Origin: Parabacteroides goldsteinii
Lineage (GTDB): Bacteria; Bacteroidota; Bacteroidia; Bacteroidales; Tannerellaceae
Reading direction: 5' to 3'
NCBI RefSeq assembly: GCF_015550595.1
Contig: NZ_JADNBB010000042.1
Location: 1 to 41,021, forward strand
DNA: 41,021 nucleotides
The translations under genes were made by a program, and so were the position numbers. Positions within the stretch are counted from its first letter, which is position 1, and the number at the start of each line of letters is the position of its first letter. The notes beneath the pieces are model-generated. The model was not told the origin of the DNA. It did not search any database and saw only the letters and a list, made by a program, of their open reading frames with translations. Shown piece by piece: positions 33,942 through 41,021 of the stretch.

Positions 33942-35333
33942 TTAGTTTTTATCTGTTGTCAGTTCAAATAGATCTGCAAAGCGTAACTGGATTTGGAAAG
34001 TGGCCAAGACACTGCCGTTGCTCTTTGTCTTTGCTATCAGTTCGAAAGTCGCGCTCTGATCCTTAGTGGCTGCACCGACCATGCGACCGCCTGTTATTTG
34101 ATAACGTAATGCACCATCTATTGTGGCTTGCTCTATTTTATTAGGAGCTTCCGCCAACAAATCGCCCTTATCTACCTTTCCGATACTCCAAGTTACCTGA
34201 TCAGAAAGATCCGTTTCTCCACTTTCCTCCTGCGAAAACAACTTTTTAATTATAATCGTAAACGGACCGCCACCATATACCGTGCAAACCAAATCGGTTA
34301 TACCATCGCTTGTAACCGAAGACTCCGGATACCCTCCGATCGGCGGATTCTCATTGCTTACGGCTAAAAGCGTCAATTTATAAGGCGTAAACTCGATATT
34401 CAGGTTCCAAAAATGGTTGCGGGGGATCTGGCGAAGAGCGGTGTACTTTGTTCCTTGATGGGGGTTATCATCATCTGTTGGATGTTTGTCACTACTCGTT
34501 TCCAACTCCACCTTAAAACCGTCGGCTGCTTCCGATTCGTTCACGTAATACCAATCGGATTCTATGGATTCGCTTGCTGCAAGTTGTTTGTTTTCTTCGA
34601 AAGGCTTGTCAATCGAATAACCGTCTCCCGTCAGAGCCAAAAACTTGTCCGCTTCAAAAAGATTTCCTGCCGTGTTGAACTTACCTAAAGCCAACTTTGT
34701 AACGGTAATCGGATGGCTCGTTCTGTTGAGCATCTTGACTTTCAAACGACTTACTAAACGAACCAAATAAATCGGTTTCACCCCTTTTGCCGGAACCCAC
34801 TCTTCCAGCACGCTCATGGGGAGGAATTTTGATGTCTTAGAAATGTCATTAACACCGGATTCCCAAGAAACGGAAGCGGGAAGTGGCGGCATATCTAGTC
34901 CTTCCGGTGTATTTACAACATTTCCCAACGGATTGTTTTTTAGCGACTCCCAGTTGGCAAACGCATAAATCTTCTTTGGGCCGCCGGTAATCTCAAAAGA
35001 ACCGGACTTCCAGCTTGTCAGTTCGCCTTTCTCCGCCTGTTCATCACCTGTCAAATCCGGTTGGAATTTCTTTTCAATCTCGCCGGAAGCGTTGACGATA
35101 AACACTACCAACGAGTTGATCTGTTCGCCGGGCAAGGCATTTACATCTGCGGCTTTCGTCTGCAACGACTTCGAAGCATCGGAGACGCCCACCTGCAAAT
35201 CCACCTCCACCATTTCGGGAAGGTCGGGTTCGCCCCCCGCCCCCCGTTCGCCACTCACGCAACCGAACGCGATGAGAGCAAGCAGGCTGGCAAGCAGCGG
35301 CAGGTTCTTGTATTGATTCAGTCGGCTTTTCAT
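33942..35333 (-). CDS. Fimbrillin-like lipoprotein, probable minor fimbrial subunit
   Basis: 463 residues. Lipobox LIAFGC (Cys25) predicts export as a lipoprotein, as for Bacteroidales fimbrillins. Fimbrillin-like features are the LNSLVVFIVNASGEIEK-type strand after the N-terminus (near 73), KKIYAFANWESL (near 120) and RLVSRLKVKMLNRTSHPITV (near 190). The C-terminal domain is Ig-like. It is translationally coupled to fimB by an ATGA overlap (35330-35333). It may be a tip or adaptor subunit comparable to Mfa3/Mfa4; the exact role is inferred from position. Confidence 0.75.
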   Translation of the reverse strand: MKSRLNQYKNLPLLASLLALIAFGCVSGERGAGGEPDLPEMVEVDLQVGVSDASKSLQTKAADVNALPGEQINSLVVFIVNASGEIEKKFQPDLTGDEQAEKGELTSWKSGSFEITGGPKKIYAFANWESLKNNPLGNVVNTPEGLDMPPLPASVSWESGVNDISKTSKFLPMSVLEEWVPAKGVKPIYLVRLVSRLKVKMLNRTSHPITVTKLALGKFNTAGNLFEADKFLALTGDGYSIDKPFEENKQLAASESIESDWYYVNESEAADGFKVELETSSDKHPTDDDNPHQGTKYTALRQIPRNHFWNLNIEFTPYKLTLLAVSNENPPIGGYPESSVTSDGITDLVCTVYGGGPFTIIIKKLFSQEESGETDLSDQVTWSIGKVDKGDLLAEAPNKIEQATIDGALRYQITGGRMVGAATKDQSATFELIAKTKSNGSVLATFQIQLRFADLFELTTDKN

Positions 35334-36352
35334 AATCCCATCTCCTCATTACCAAGTGTCACGTCTTCGAGGCGGACGATCCAGTCGTCCACTACCACAT
35401 AGAGGCAGTGCGCCCGTCCACCGGCAATATCCACGTAGGCGGTGAGCACATATTCGTCCTGACGGTCCAGGTATTCCTGCCCCGGCAACTTGTGCGAAGC
35501 GATCTGCGTCAGTTTCAACAGACCTGCCAGGTCGACGTTGATGAACGGCGTCTTTTCGCTTGCATAGCGGACACTCAGCGTACCGGTCGCATTGTCGATC
35601 AGGCGCAAAGTGTTCAGTTCGGTGCAGACGGCATCGTATGAAACGGTCGCATTATCAGCCGACTTGACCGTTTCCACCTGTTGCAGGTAGGGCTGCCAGG
35701 TGATGCGTGTGGCGGATTGCGGTTCGTTGTGCGCGTCAAGGTCGCTGTTCGTGGTGGTGACCACGAAGTCGAACGCGTCTTCCTCCAGTTTCGTGCCCCG
35801 GTTGGCATCCACCAGGATGAAACGGATTTTGTTGGTGTTCTTCACCAACGGAAACTCGGTGTCGGTCGCTCCGCCTACAGGGATCGTGTAGTCGAGTTCG
35901 CCCTGGAAGAGGCCCGACAACTCGCGGTCCACGCGGTTTTTAGCCGCCTTCACCGCCATGCGGAAATCATCGATGGAAGAGCCGGCGGCAGGTTCCGTCC
36001 AGGTATAATCCGTATCGTTCAGCCCCGCCCAGGCAAGCAGGTGGTAGTCGCCCGGAGCCAATTCGCTGAGGTCTACTTCGTTCTTTTTCAGTTCTTCACC
36101 CTCGATCAGCCGGGAAGAAAGGAACGCGCCCTTGTCGTCGTAGATGTAGAGGCGGACGTTCTTTTCGCGCTCCTGGTTCACCATTTCGTAGGCAAACGCG
36201 TCGGCGTGTTTGATGTTGTGCCGGTAGACGAAACGGAGCGTGTGCCGGCAAAGAGGCAGTTCGTTATGGATGTAATCACATGAAGAGAGTCCGGCAAGGC
36301 CGAGAACCGCCAGCACCGGGAATAAAAGGTATAGTATCTTATGGTATTTCAT
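35330..36352 (-). CDS. FimB/Mfa2 family fimbrial anchor subunit
   Basis: 340 residues from ATG 36350-36352, preceded by AGGAG; a longer frame adds 19 residues but has no signal peptide at its front. The lipoprotein signal is LGLAGLSSC. The FimB/Mfa2 hallmarks follow: LPLCRHTLRFVYRHNIKHAD, VRLYIYDDKGAFLSSRLIEG and DLSELAPGDYHLLAWAGLND. Members of this family anchor the fimbria in the outer membrane and regulate its length. It lies between the fimbrillin-like genes, in the middle of the operon. Confidence 0.9.
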   Translation of the reverse strand: MKYHKILYLLFPVLAVLGLAGLSSCDYIHNELPLCRHTLRFVYRHNIKHADAFAYEMVNQEREKNVRLYIYDDKGAFLSSRLIEGEELKKNEVDLSELAPGDYHLLAWAGLNDTDYTWTEPAAGSSIDDFRMAVKAAKNRVDRELSGLFQGELDYTIPVGGATDTEFPLVKNTNKIRFILVDANRGTKLEEDAFDFVVTTTNSDLDAHNEPQSATRITWQPYLQQVETVKSADNATVSYDAVCTELNTLRLIDNATGTLSVRYASEKTPFINVDLAGLLKLTQIASHKLPGQEYLDRQDEYVLTAYVDIAGGRAHCLYVVVDDWIVRLEDVTLGNEEMGL

Positions 36353-36372
36353 TGTTCTCCTGTTTTTATACA

Positions 36373-38259
36373 TTAAAAATAAATCGTTTCGTCCGGTAGC
36401 GATCCCCAAGGTCTGACAATCACTTCGATCTCGATTTTTTCCGGTTCATCGGGTTTGTCCGGATCTTCGGGGTCTTTCGGATCATCCGGTTTATCCGGAT
36501 CTATCGGCTCCTCGGGATCGAACGGCGGTTCGTAGGGAATGTCGTCCCCCAGGCCGTAGAAGTCGCGGATGCGCAGCTTGTAGACGTTGTTGCGCACAAT
36601 GGCATACTCCATGATCCCCTTCGACGGGGCATTATTGTTGGAATGACGGATCCAGTGCGTGTAGAAACAAACACCGTCCACGTAGGTATGCAGACCATAG
36701 CGTGCCAACAGACGGCGAGTGTCTTTACCGCCCTGATTGACCTGCGGCGTGCCGTCCGTACGTGAGGCATATCCGAACGTCGTATACATATATTCCTTCC
36801 ACGCCAATGCCGAAACTTCGGCAGCAGTCAGGGCAGCCGATGATTCCTTGTCTTTCAACTGCCTTGAAAGGAAACGGCGGTATCCGGTCGGGTCGCCCTC
36901 CTTCAAGCTCGATGCCAGCGAACGCACGTCACCCCAGGTCTTGCCCGTGAAGTCGTAAGTAGAGACGTCCAACGCCCCTTCGGTGAAAGCCAGCATCGCT
37001 GCTTCGGGCGAACCGTATATCGCGCCCCCGAAAGCGAAGAAGGTAAACGGCGAACCGTCCAGTCCTTTGCGGTAGTCGGTCGTGCCGGTGGCGGGATCGT
37101 AGAAGAGGCACTTTCTAGGTCCGTATAATGTCCTGAACACCACGCCTGTACAATAGTAAGGCGACTGGTCGGCACGCGCCACCGTATTTTCTTTCGTGTA
37201 GCCCACGCGGTACCATTCGCCCACGCGGTCGCCCATGCCGTTGGTGAAACGCCAGTTACCTGCCGAAGTACCGAAACTCATAAAGTAGTTTTCATAGAGG
37301 GCTTCGGCCGGTTTGCCGTCCGAAGCGGGACGCTCCGGCCAGTTGGGGTTGAACATCTCGCTGTTAACATTCGCCATCGTCTTGTATCGGCTCCACGGGT
37401 CGAGCACGTAGTTGGTCTGGTGGTCGCCCCATTCAGGCAGCTCCAGGCCTAAAAACTCAACTGCGCTTGCCGGTCCGAACGCATCGTCGGCCACCGCTCC
37501 GACCACTCGTTTGACCATGAACGAACCCGCATCCAGCTTATTGACGATCATGGCACCGGTAATCGACACACGGGCCGCTCCCGCCGTCTTGTCCATCACG
37601 TCGAAATAGTCATGTACCGGCAGATAGTCGATGCGTGCCGCATGACGTTCCACCTCGACCGTTGCGGAAGCGGGGTTATCGATCGTGTTGTCACCGCAGA
37701 TGTAGACCTTCTCGTCCAGATGACCGTCCGACGCCATCACGAAATGTGAATACTCGCCGTTTCTTTCCATCCACGCACGCTTTTGCAGGAAGTCACGCAC
37801 TTCTCCGAGCGTCAAGTCCTTGAGCTGCGGGCGGATGTTGCCGGTGTTGGTGATAACCAGCAGGTCGTACCATCCGGCGGGCAGTCCCACCAGCACCGGT
37901 TCGGTACGGTTGTCGCCCTGCATGGCGTCGCGGTCGAGATAGATGATCTTGTCGATCGGTGTCGAGGCGGGCGAGTTCACCCCCTCCGTCCCCCGGTAGA
38001 AGAGCAGCATCAGGTCGTCGATGCGCGTTTCGTAGTCCTGTCCCGGCTCGTAGCCGTCGCCGTTCTCGCCCCCTGTCGGGTTCGAACGGGTGAGTGGCGC
38101 CTTGGCATCCGGGCAATGGAGCGTCAGGCTGAGATAGTTCTCTTCGACCGACTTGTCGCCGCCATCGTCCCGTTCCGTACGAAACTCGTCTGAACAGCCG
38201 ACCAACAAAAGGCCGCCGACTGCACAGGCATATACCAATAATTTATGTGTAATATTCAT
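36373..38259 (-). CDS. Mfa1-like major fimbrial subunit
   Basis: 628 residues with lipobox LLLVGC (Cys22). Residues 40-130 carry the fimbrillin N-terminal pattern (NYLSLTLHCPDAKAPLTRSN; RIDDLMLLFYRG; LPAGWYDLLVITNTGN). The C-terminal domain ends with NNVYKLRIRDFYGLGDDIPY and a last strand VIVRPWGSLPDETIYF, the Mfa1/type IV fimbrillin C-terminal motif. A run of Asp/Pro/Lys (EPIDPDKPDDPKDPEDPDKP) is inserted before that last strand, matching the linker type in the large secreted protein. It is the likely shaft protein, polymerised by donor-strand exchange after RgpA-type cleavage (known for the family, inferred here). Confidence 0.85.
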   Translation of the reverse strand: MNITHKLLVYACAVGGLLLVGCSDEFRTERDDGGDKSVEENYLSLTLHCPDAKAPLTRSNPTGGENGDGYEPGQDYETRIDDLMLLFYRGTEGVNSPASTPIDKIIYLDRDAMQGDNRTEPVLVGLPAGWYDLLVITNTGNIRPQLKDLTLGEVRDFLQKRAWMERNGEYSHFVMASDGHLDEKVYICGDNTIDNPASATVEVERHAARIDYLPVHDYFDVMDKTAGAARVSITGAMIVNKLDAGSFMVKRVVGAVADDAFGPASAVEFLGLELPEWGDHQTNYVLDPWSRYKTMANVNSEMFNPNWPERPASDGKPAEALYENYFMSFGTSAGNWRFTNGMGDRVGEWYRVGYTKENTVARADQSPYYCTGVVFRTLYGPRKCLFYDPATGTTDYRKGLDGSPFTFFAFGGAIYGSPEAAMLAFTEGALDVSTYDFTGKTWGDVRSLASSLKEGDPTGYRRFLSRQLKDKESSAALTAAEVSALAWKEYMYTTFGYASRTDGTPQVNQGGKDTRRLLARYGLHTYVDGVCFYTHWIRHSNNNAPSKGIMEYAIVRNNVYKLRIRDFYGLGDDIPYEPPFDPEEPIDPDKPDDPKDPEDPDKPDEPEKIEIEVIVRPWGSLPDETIYF

Positions 38260-38283
38260 ACCCTATCATTTTTTGAAAATTAC

Positions 38284-39714
38284 TCATTCTGCACGCTTCG
38301 CCTTGATTTGTTCGAGGTTCGCACGAGCTGCTTCGCCTGCTACCGAGCTGTTTTGCAACGTTTTCAAGATGGTTTCCGCACCGTCCAGGTCGCCACGCAG
38401 CATCCGGACGGAGGCAAGCGCCAACTGTTTCTCGTCGCCTTCGGCAGCTTTCGCAAGGTAACTTTCCGCACGGTCCAACTGGCCCGTCCGAATGGCGGTG
38501 TTGGCGGCATTCAAATTAGACACCGGATCGTCGGGGAACATGCGGACGGCGATTTCGAATACTTCGTTATACTTCTCGCTGCCGGCTTCGAAAAGCTGTG
38601 CCACCATGAACATTTCGTTCAGGCTCAATTTCTTCGGGTCGGTATAGATCAGCGACTTCGCCTCTTCGGCAGTGAAGTTACGGATGTTGTATTTCACCAC
38701 GTAATCCGAGTGACGCAAAGCGGGATAGATGTCACGCAACAGGATCTTGTAAGAGGTACCGCCGTTCAGCACCTTCAACTTCAGTTCCTTCTTGTCCATG
38801 TCGCGCGGTTCCGGATTGCGGATGATGGCGAGCAGTTCCGCCTTGTCGGGCAGGTTCATATCTTCCAGCCGCTTTTCCAGACCTTCCCAGTCTTCCGGCT
38901 CGAAGTCGACGCTGAACGTGGCATGTTCGAAGCGGTAGAGGCTTTTCACGTAGTCGCGCAGTGCCTTGGCACGGTTTTCTGCTAAATAGGTGTTGTTGGC
39001 GTAAGTTCCTTCGGGAGAGGCGAAACCTTTGATCCACACCTCCGTGATGGTGGCGTAGGGATCGTCCTTCACCGACTCGATCGTGGCACGGATGGCGGCC
39101 AGTTCGCGCGGGTTGTTGCGATAGTCGGGATAGATCGTAATCTTGTTGACCGGGAAGTCGAGAAACGCCTTGCCTTCGATCGAACGCGCCTTGACCGCTT
39201 CGGCTTCGGGCGTACGGTAGGCGAGCTGCGGTTTCAGGACAACCGGTTCGGCCATATTGATCGGGAAGAGCGGTGAGCGGTCGTTCTGCAATGCCTCCCA
39301 ACCGCAACCGCATTCGTCGATAACAAGGGCGACTTCCGACTTCTTCATCCACGGAGCCATCGGCGTGCGGGTGGTGTATTCGAAGGTCTGCGGCTTGCCG
39401 TTCTCGCGGCGCAGTTCGTATTCGTCGTGTGTCGTATAGGTGCGGTCGGTCCGTTCATATAGGATGTGGCGGTCACGACCGCTGACGATGACCGGCGTCA
39501 GGGGACGGATACTGTCGCCCGCCGAGATGACCGGCGTGCAGACCAGGCTGCGGTCTGAAGGAACCTTGATTTCGCCGAAGTCGAGCGTCATGCCGATCAC
39601 GAGAGTGCCATCCGACTTCTCTACAATCTTGTCCTTGATTTTGATTTCCTGTGCCTGCAAGGCGGCTGCCGCCAGCAGGCTTGTCACAATCAGTATATGT
39701 TTGTTCATTTTCAT
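38284..39714 (-). CDS. DUF3868 / OmpA-like protein with TPR tail
   Basis: 476 residues. Signal peptide to about residue 20 (LLAAAALQAQ). Residues 22-150 form the DUF3868 domain. An OmpA-like motif, EVWIKGFASPEGTYANNTYL then AENRAKALRDYV (225-256), resembles the peptidoglycan-binding loop of OmpA C-terminal domains. The C-terminal third is helical with TPR-like repeats (YNEVFEIAVRMFPDDPVSNL; AANTAIRTGQLDRAESYLAK). It probably links the fimbrial assembly to the cell wall. It is the second gene of the operon, 13 bases after DUF3575. Confidence 0.88.
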   Translation of the reverse strand: MKMNKHILIVTSLLAAAALQAQEIKIKDKIVEKSDGTLVIGMTLDFGEIKVPSDRSLVCTPVISAGDSIRPLTPVIVSGRDRHILYERTDRTYTTHDEYELRRENGKPQTFEYTTRTPMAPWMKKSEVALVIDECGCGWEALQNDRSPLFPINMAEPVVLKPQLAYRTPEAEAVKARSIEGKAFLDFPVNKITIYPDYRNNPRELAAIRATIESVKDDPYATITEVWIKGFASPEGTYANNTYLAENRAKALRDYVKSLYRFEHATFSVDFEPEDWEGLEKRLEDMNLPDKAELLAIIRNPEPRDMDKKELKLKVLNGGTSYKILLRDIYPALRHSDYVVKYNIRNFTAEEAKSLIYTDPKKLSLNEMFMVAQLFEAGSEKYNEVFEIAVRMFPDDPVSNLNAANTAIRTGQLDRAESYLAKAAEGDEKQLALASVRMLRGDLDGAETILKTLQNSSVAGEAARANLEQIKAKRAE

Positions 39715-39727
39715 AAAGCGCTCCTAT

Positions 39728-40324
39728 TTAGAATTGATAAATCAGGTTGATAGCGGCCTGCGTGGGACCGAAATAGTGCTTCTTGACATACTCCTGGCGG
39801 CGTCCGCAGTTGGTACAGGGGTACTTTTCCGATTCGAGGTAGAGATAGCCCACGCCAACAGTCGCTTCCAGGTTCCAGTGCTTGGAGAGCAACCAGGAAT
39901 ACCCGTAGCTGACACCTACACCCGCGCCCCAACCCTGGTGGCGTTCGTTTTCGGTACCGAGCAGCTTGATGTCCGATACATTATATAATATGTACGGGAC
40001 ATGTAGCCCGATGAAATGTTTGTAGAATGTTTCACAGAACCAATAGCGCATCTCCGGATGCAGCCTCCAATGTTTGAGAGATTTGCCATAGCTTCCGTCA
40101 TCTTTCTTTCCGTCGAACGGATTGAGGCCGGTTTCTATGTCCAGGCTCCAGTGACGTGCCAGGCGGAACTCCGCACCGGCATTGAAAGTTGCCATTGCTC
40201 CCCAATATGGAATATTGGTCTTGATCCCGACGGTCGAACCTTTTTCTCCGGTCAACCTGTCCTGTGCGTAGAACGACAGAGGGATCACAAACAGGAACAT
40301 CATCAAGATAAGTTTTCTCATCAT
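39728..40324 (-). CDS. DUF3575 outer membrane beta-barrel protein
   Basis: 198 residues. Signal peptide (ILMMFLFVIPLSFYA). The mature part has the DUF3575 pattern: VGIKTNIPYWGAMATFNAGA, EFRLARHWSLDIETGLNPF, HPEMRYWFCETFYKHFIGLH and WNLEATVGVGYLYLESEKYP, with CTNCGRRQEYVKKHYFGPTQ and a final Phe typical of outer membrane barrels. DUF3575 and DUF3868 genes regularly head Mfa-type fimbrial operons. As first gene it is the direct target of the upstream regulatory segment. Confidence 0.9.
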   Translation of the reverse strand: MMRKLILMMFLFVIPLSFYAQDRLTGEKGSTVGIKTNIPYWGAMATFNAGAEFRLARHWSLDIETGLNPFDGKKDDGSYGKSLKHWRLHPEMRYWFCETFYKHFIGLHVPYILYNVSDIKLLGTENERHQGWGAGVGVSYGYSWLLSKHWNLEATVGVGYLYLESEKYPCTNCGRRQEYVKKHYFGPTQAAINLIYQF

Positions 40325-40535
40325 ACTAGTTATTGTTTTATTATAGTTATTTTATTCGCCGATTCAAAAATCGCGGAGTAAAGGTTCTAATACCAGGCGA
40401 ACTCACCTTGCACAAGCCGAGAGTCTGTTTGTCGAAGGCGTTTGTTACAGGATATAAAGAATATAGTTGCTATATATGTTTCCGAGAGAAACATTTTCCT
40501 GTTTTTTTATGTTTTCATTCCTCATAATGAACCTA
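40325..40535 (-). promoter_or_regulatory. Leader region of the fimbrial operon
   Basis: About 210 bases between the operon start and the left inverted repeat. It contains two small hairpins, ATATAG-TTG-CTATAT (40461-40475) and TGTTTC-CGAGA-GAAACA (40477-40493), that would lie in the 5' untranslated RNA if transcription starts inside the invertible segment. No ORF of note. Confidence 0.4.
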
Positions 40536-40554
40536 AACTTATTTATGAAATAAG
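40536..40554 (+). repeat. Left 19-bp inverted repeat of a candidate invertible segment
   Basis: AACTTATTTATGAAATAAG, whose exact reverse complement is at 40945-40963. The site is itself nearly palindromic (CTTATTT...AAATAAG) with an asymmetric centre, as in many site-specific recombinase sites. Confidence 0.8.
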
Positions 40555-40944
40555 AATAATATCATAAAGTCTTTTGAAAATCACGCATTATCATTCATCT
40601 CAAAATGATTACTGAATGCAAAGTTAAGATATTAGTTGTTAAAATGGAAACAATTTCTTACTATTTTATCTATATCTTTAGGTTTGTTTTCAGGCTAAAT
40701 AAAGACTACTCGAAATTTATACTATATTTTATATAAATTCAACCGCTAAGTCTATACTAATATTAAATGGAAGAATGTTTAGACATAGCCGGTTAACCCC
40801 ATCATGCTTTAACTTTTCTTTAGTAAAGATATCCTTACCTTTTTTTGTAGAATTAAACATGCTTGAGCTTCCATTGCTGGTTTTCTACTCTTCATAATAG
40901 CTGTCGTTTCTTTAGAATTTATACTCTAAAATGGACAAGCCTAA
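40555..40944. other. Invertible-type segment, AT-rich, no gene
   Basis: 390 bases between the two inverted repeats. No ORF is supported. It contains one good -7 box on the minus strand and is strongly AT-rich. Confidence 0.6.
40619..40626 (-). promoter_or_regulatory. -7 box pointing at the fimbrial operon
   Basis: Reads TAACTTTG followed by CA on the minus strand, fitting the Bacteroidota -7 consensus TAnnTTTG. A TTG lies 24 bases upstream (rightward), a little farther than usual for -33. Transcription would run left through 40554 into the DUF3575 gene, so this orientation would be ON. Confidence 0.55.
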
Positions 40945-40963
40945 CTTATTTCATAAATAAGTT
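40945..40963 (-). repeat. Right 19-bp inverted repeat of a candidate invertible segment
   Basis: Exact reverse complement of 40536-40554. The remaining bases to the window end (40964-41021) show no gene. Confidence 0.8.
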
Positions 40964-41021
40964 CCTTCTATCCGATAAACTCCTCTTCCTTTTTGTTTGT
41001 TTATCAGTATTTTACTAATGG

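Overview
The window comes from a Bacteroidota chromosome, most likely a gut Tannerellaceae/Parabacteroides-type organism (inference). Visible support: repeated Bacteroidota -7 promoter boxes (TAnnTTTG), an Mfa1/Mfa2-type fimbrial operon with DUF3575 and DUF3868 proteins, a very large protein with a type IX secretion C-terminal domain, a smalltalk/HU/VirE-N cassette, Rpn-family PD-(D/E)XK genes, and a PcfK-like remnant typical of Bacteroidales conjugative elements. No rRNA, tRNA or CRISPR array was seen.

Layout. 1-568: leader/attenuator-like sequences on the minus strand that point off the left edge. 569-5181: housekeeping genes, comprising an HTH regulator with a frameshifted tail, TPP-riboswitch-controlled Thi4 thiazole synthase, a cytidylate-kinase-like protein, a MATE transporter and free-methionine-sulfoxide reductase. 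5227-14959: an alpha-2-macroglobulin lipoprotein and penicillin-binding protein 1C, a known functional pair, here divergent and separated by RhuM and a DinJ/YafQ-type toxin-antitoxin pair. Both large genes carry the same 28-bp palindromic repeat in the same reading frame. 14943-19847: a smalltalk, HU-like, coiled-coil, VirE-N/DUF3987 and DUF5675 cassette centred on a striking 140-bp nested palindrome.

19851-28238 is accessory and scarred. It holds an Rpn-family nuclease gene, remnants of a conjugative element (truncated pcfK), a complete EcoRII-like restriction-modification system with a Vsr repair endonuclease, and a second Rpn gene split by a 2.37-kb group II intron. The intron-encoded reverse transcriptase is itself broken by a poly-A frameshift and a stop codon.

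28371-40324 is one leftward operon: DUF3575, DUF3868/OmpA-like, Mfa1-like fimbrillin, FimB/Mfa2, a fimbrillin-like lipoprotein, then a 1852-residue type IX-secreted protein. Upstream (40536-40963) lies a candidate invertible promoter: two perfect 19-bp inverted repeats flank 390 bp containing a TAACTTTG box pointed at the operon. The simplest reading is a phase-variable fimbria with a variable secreted adhesin. This invertible segment and the smalltalk/VirE cassette are the best candidates for under-described biology here.
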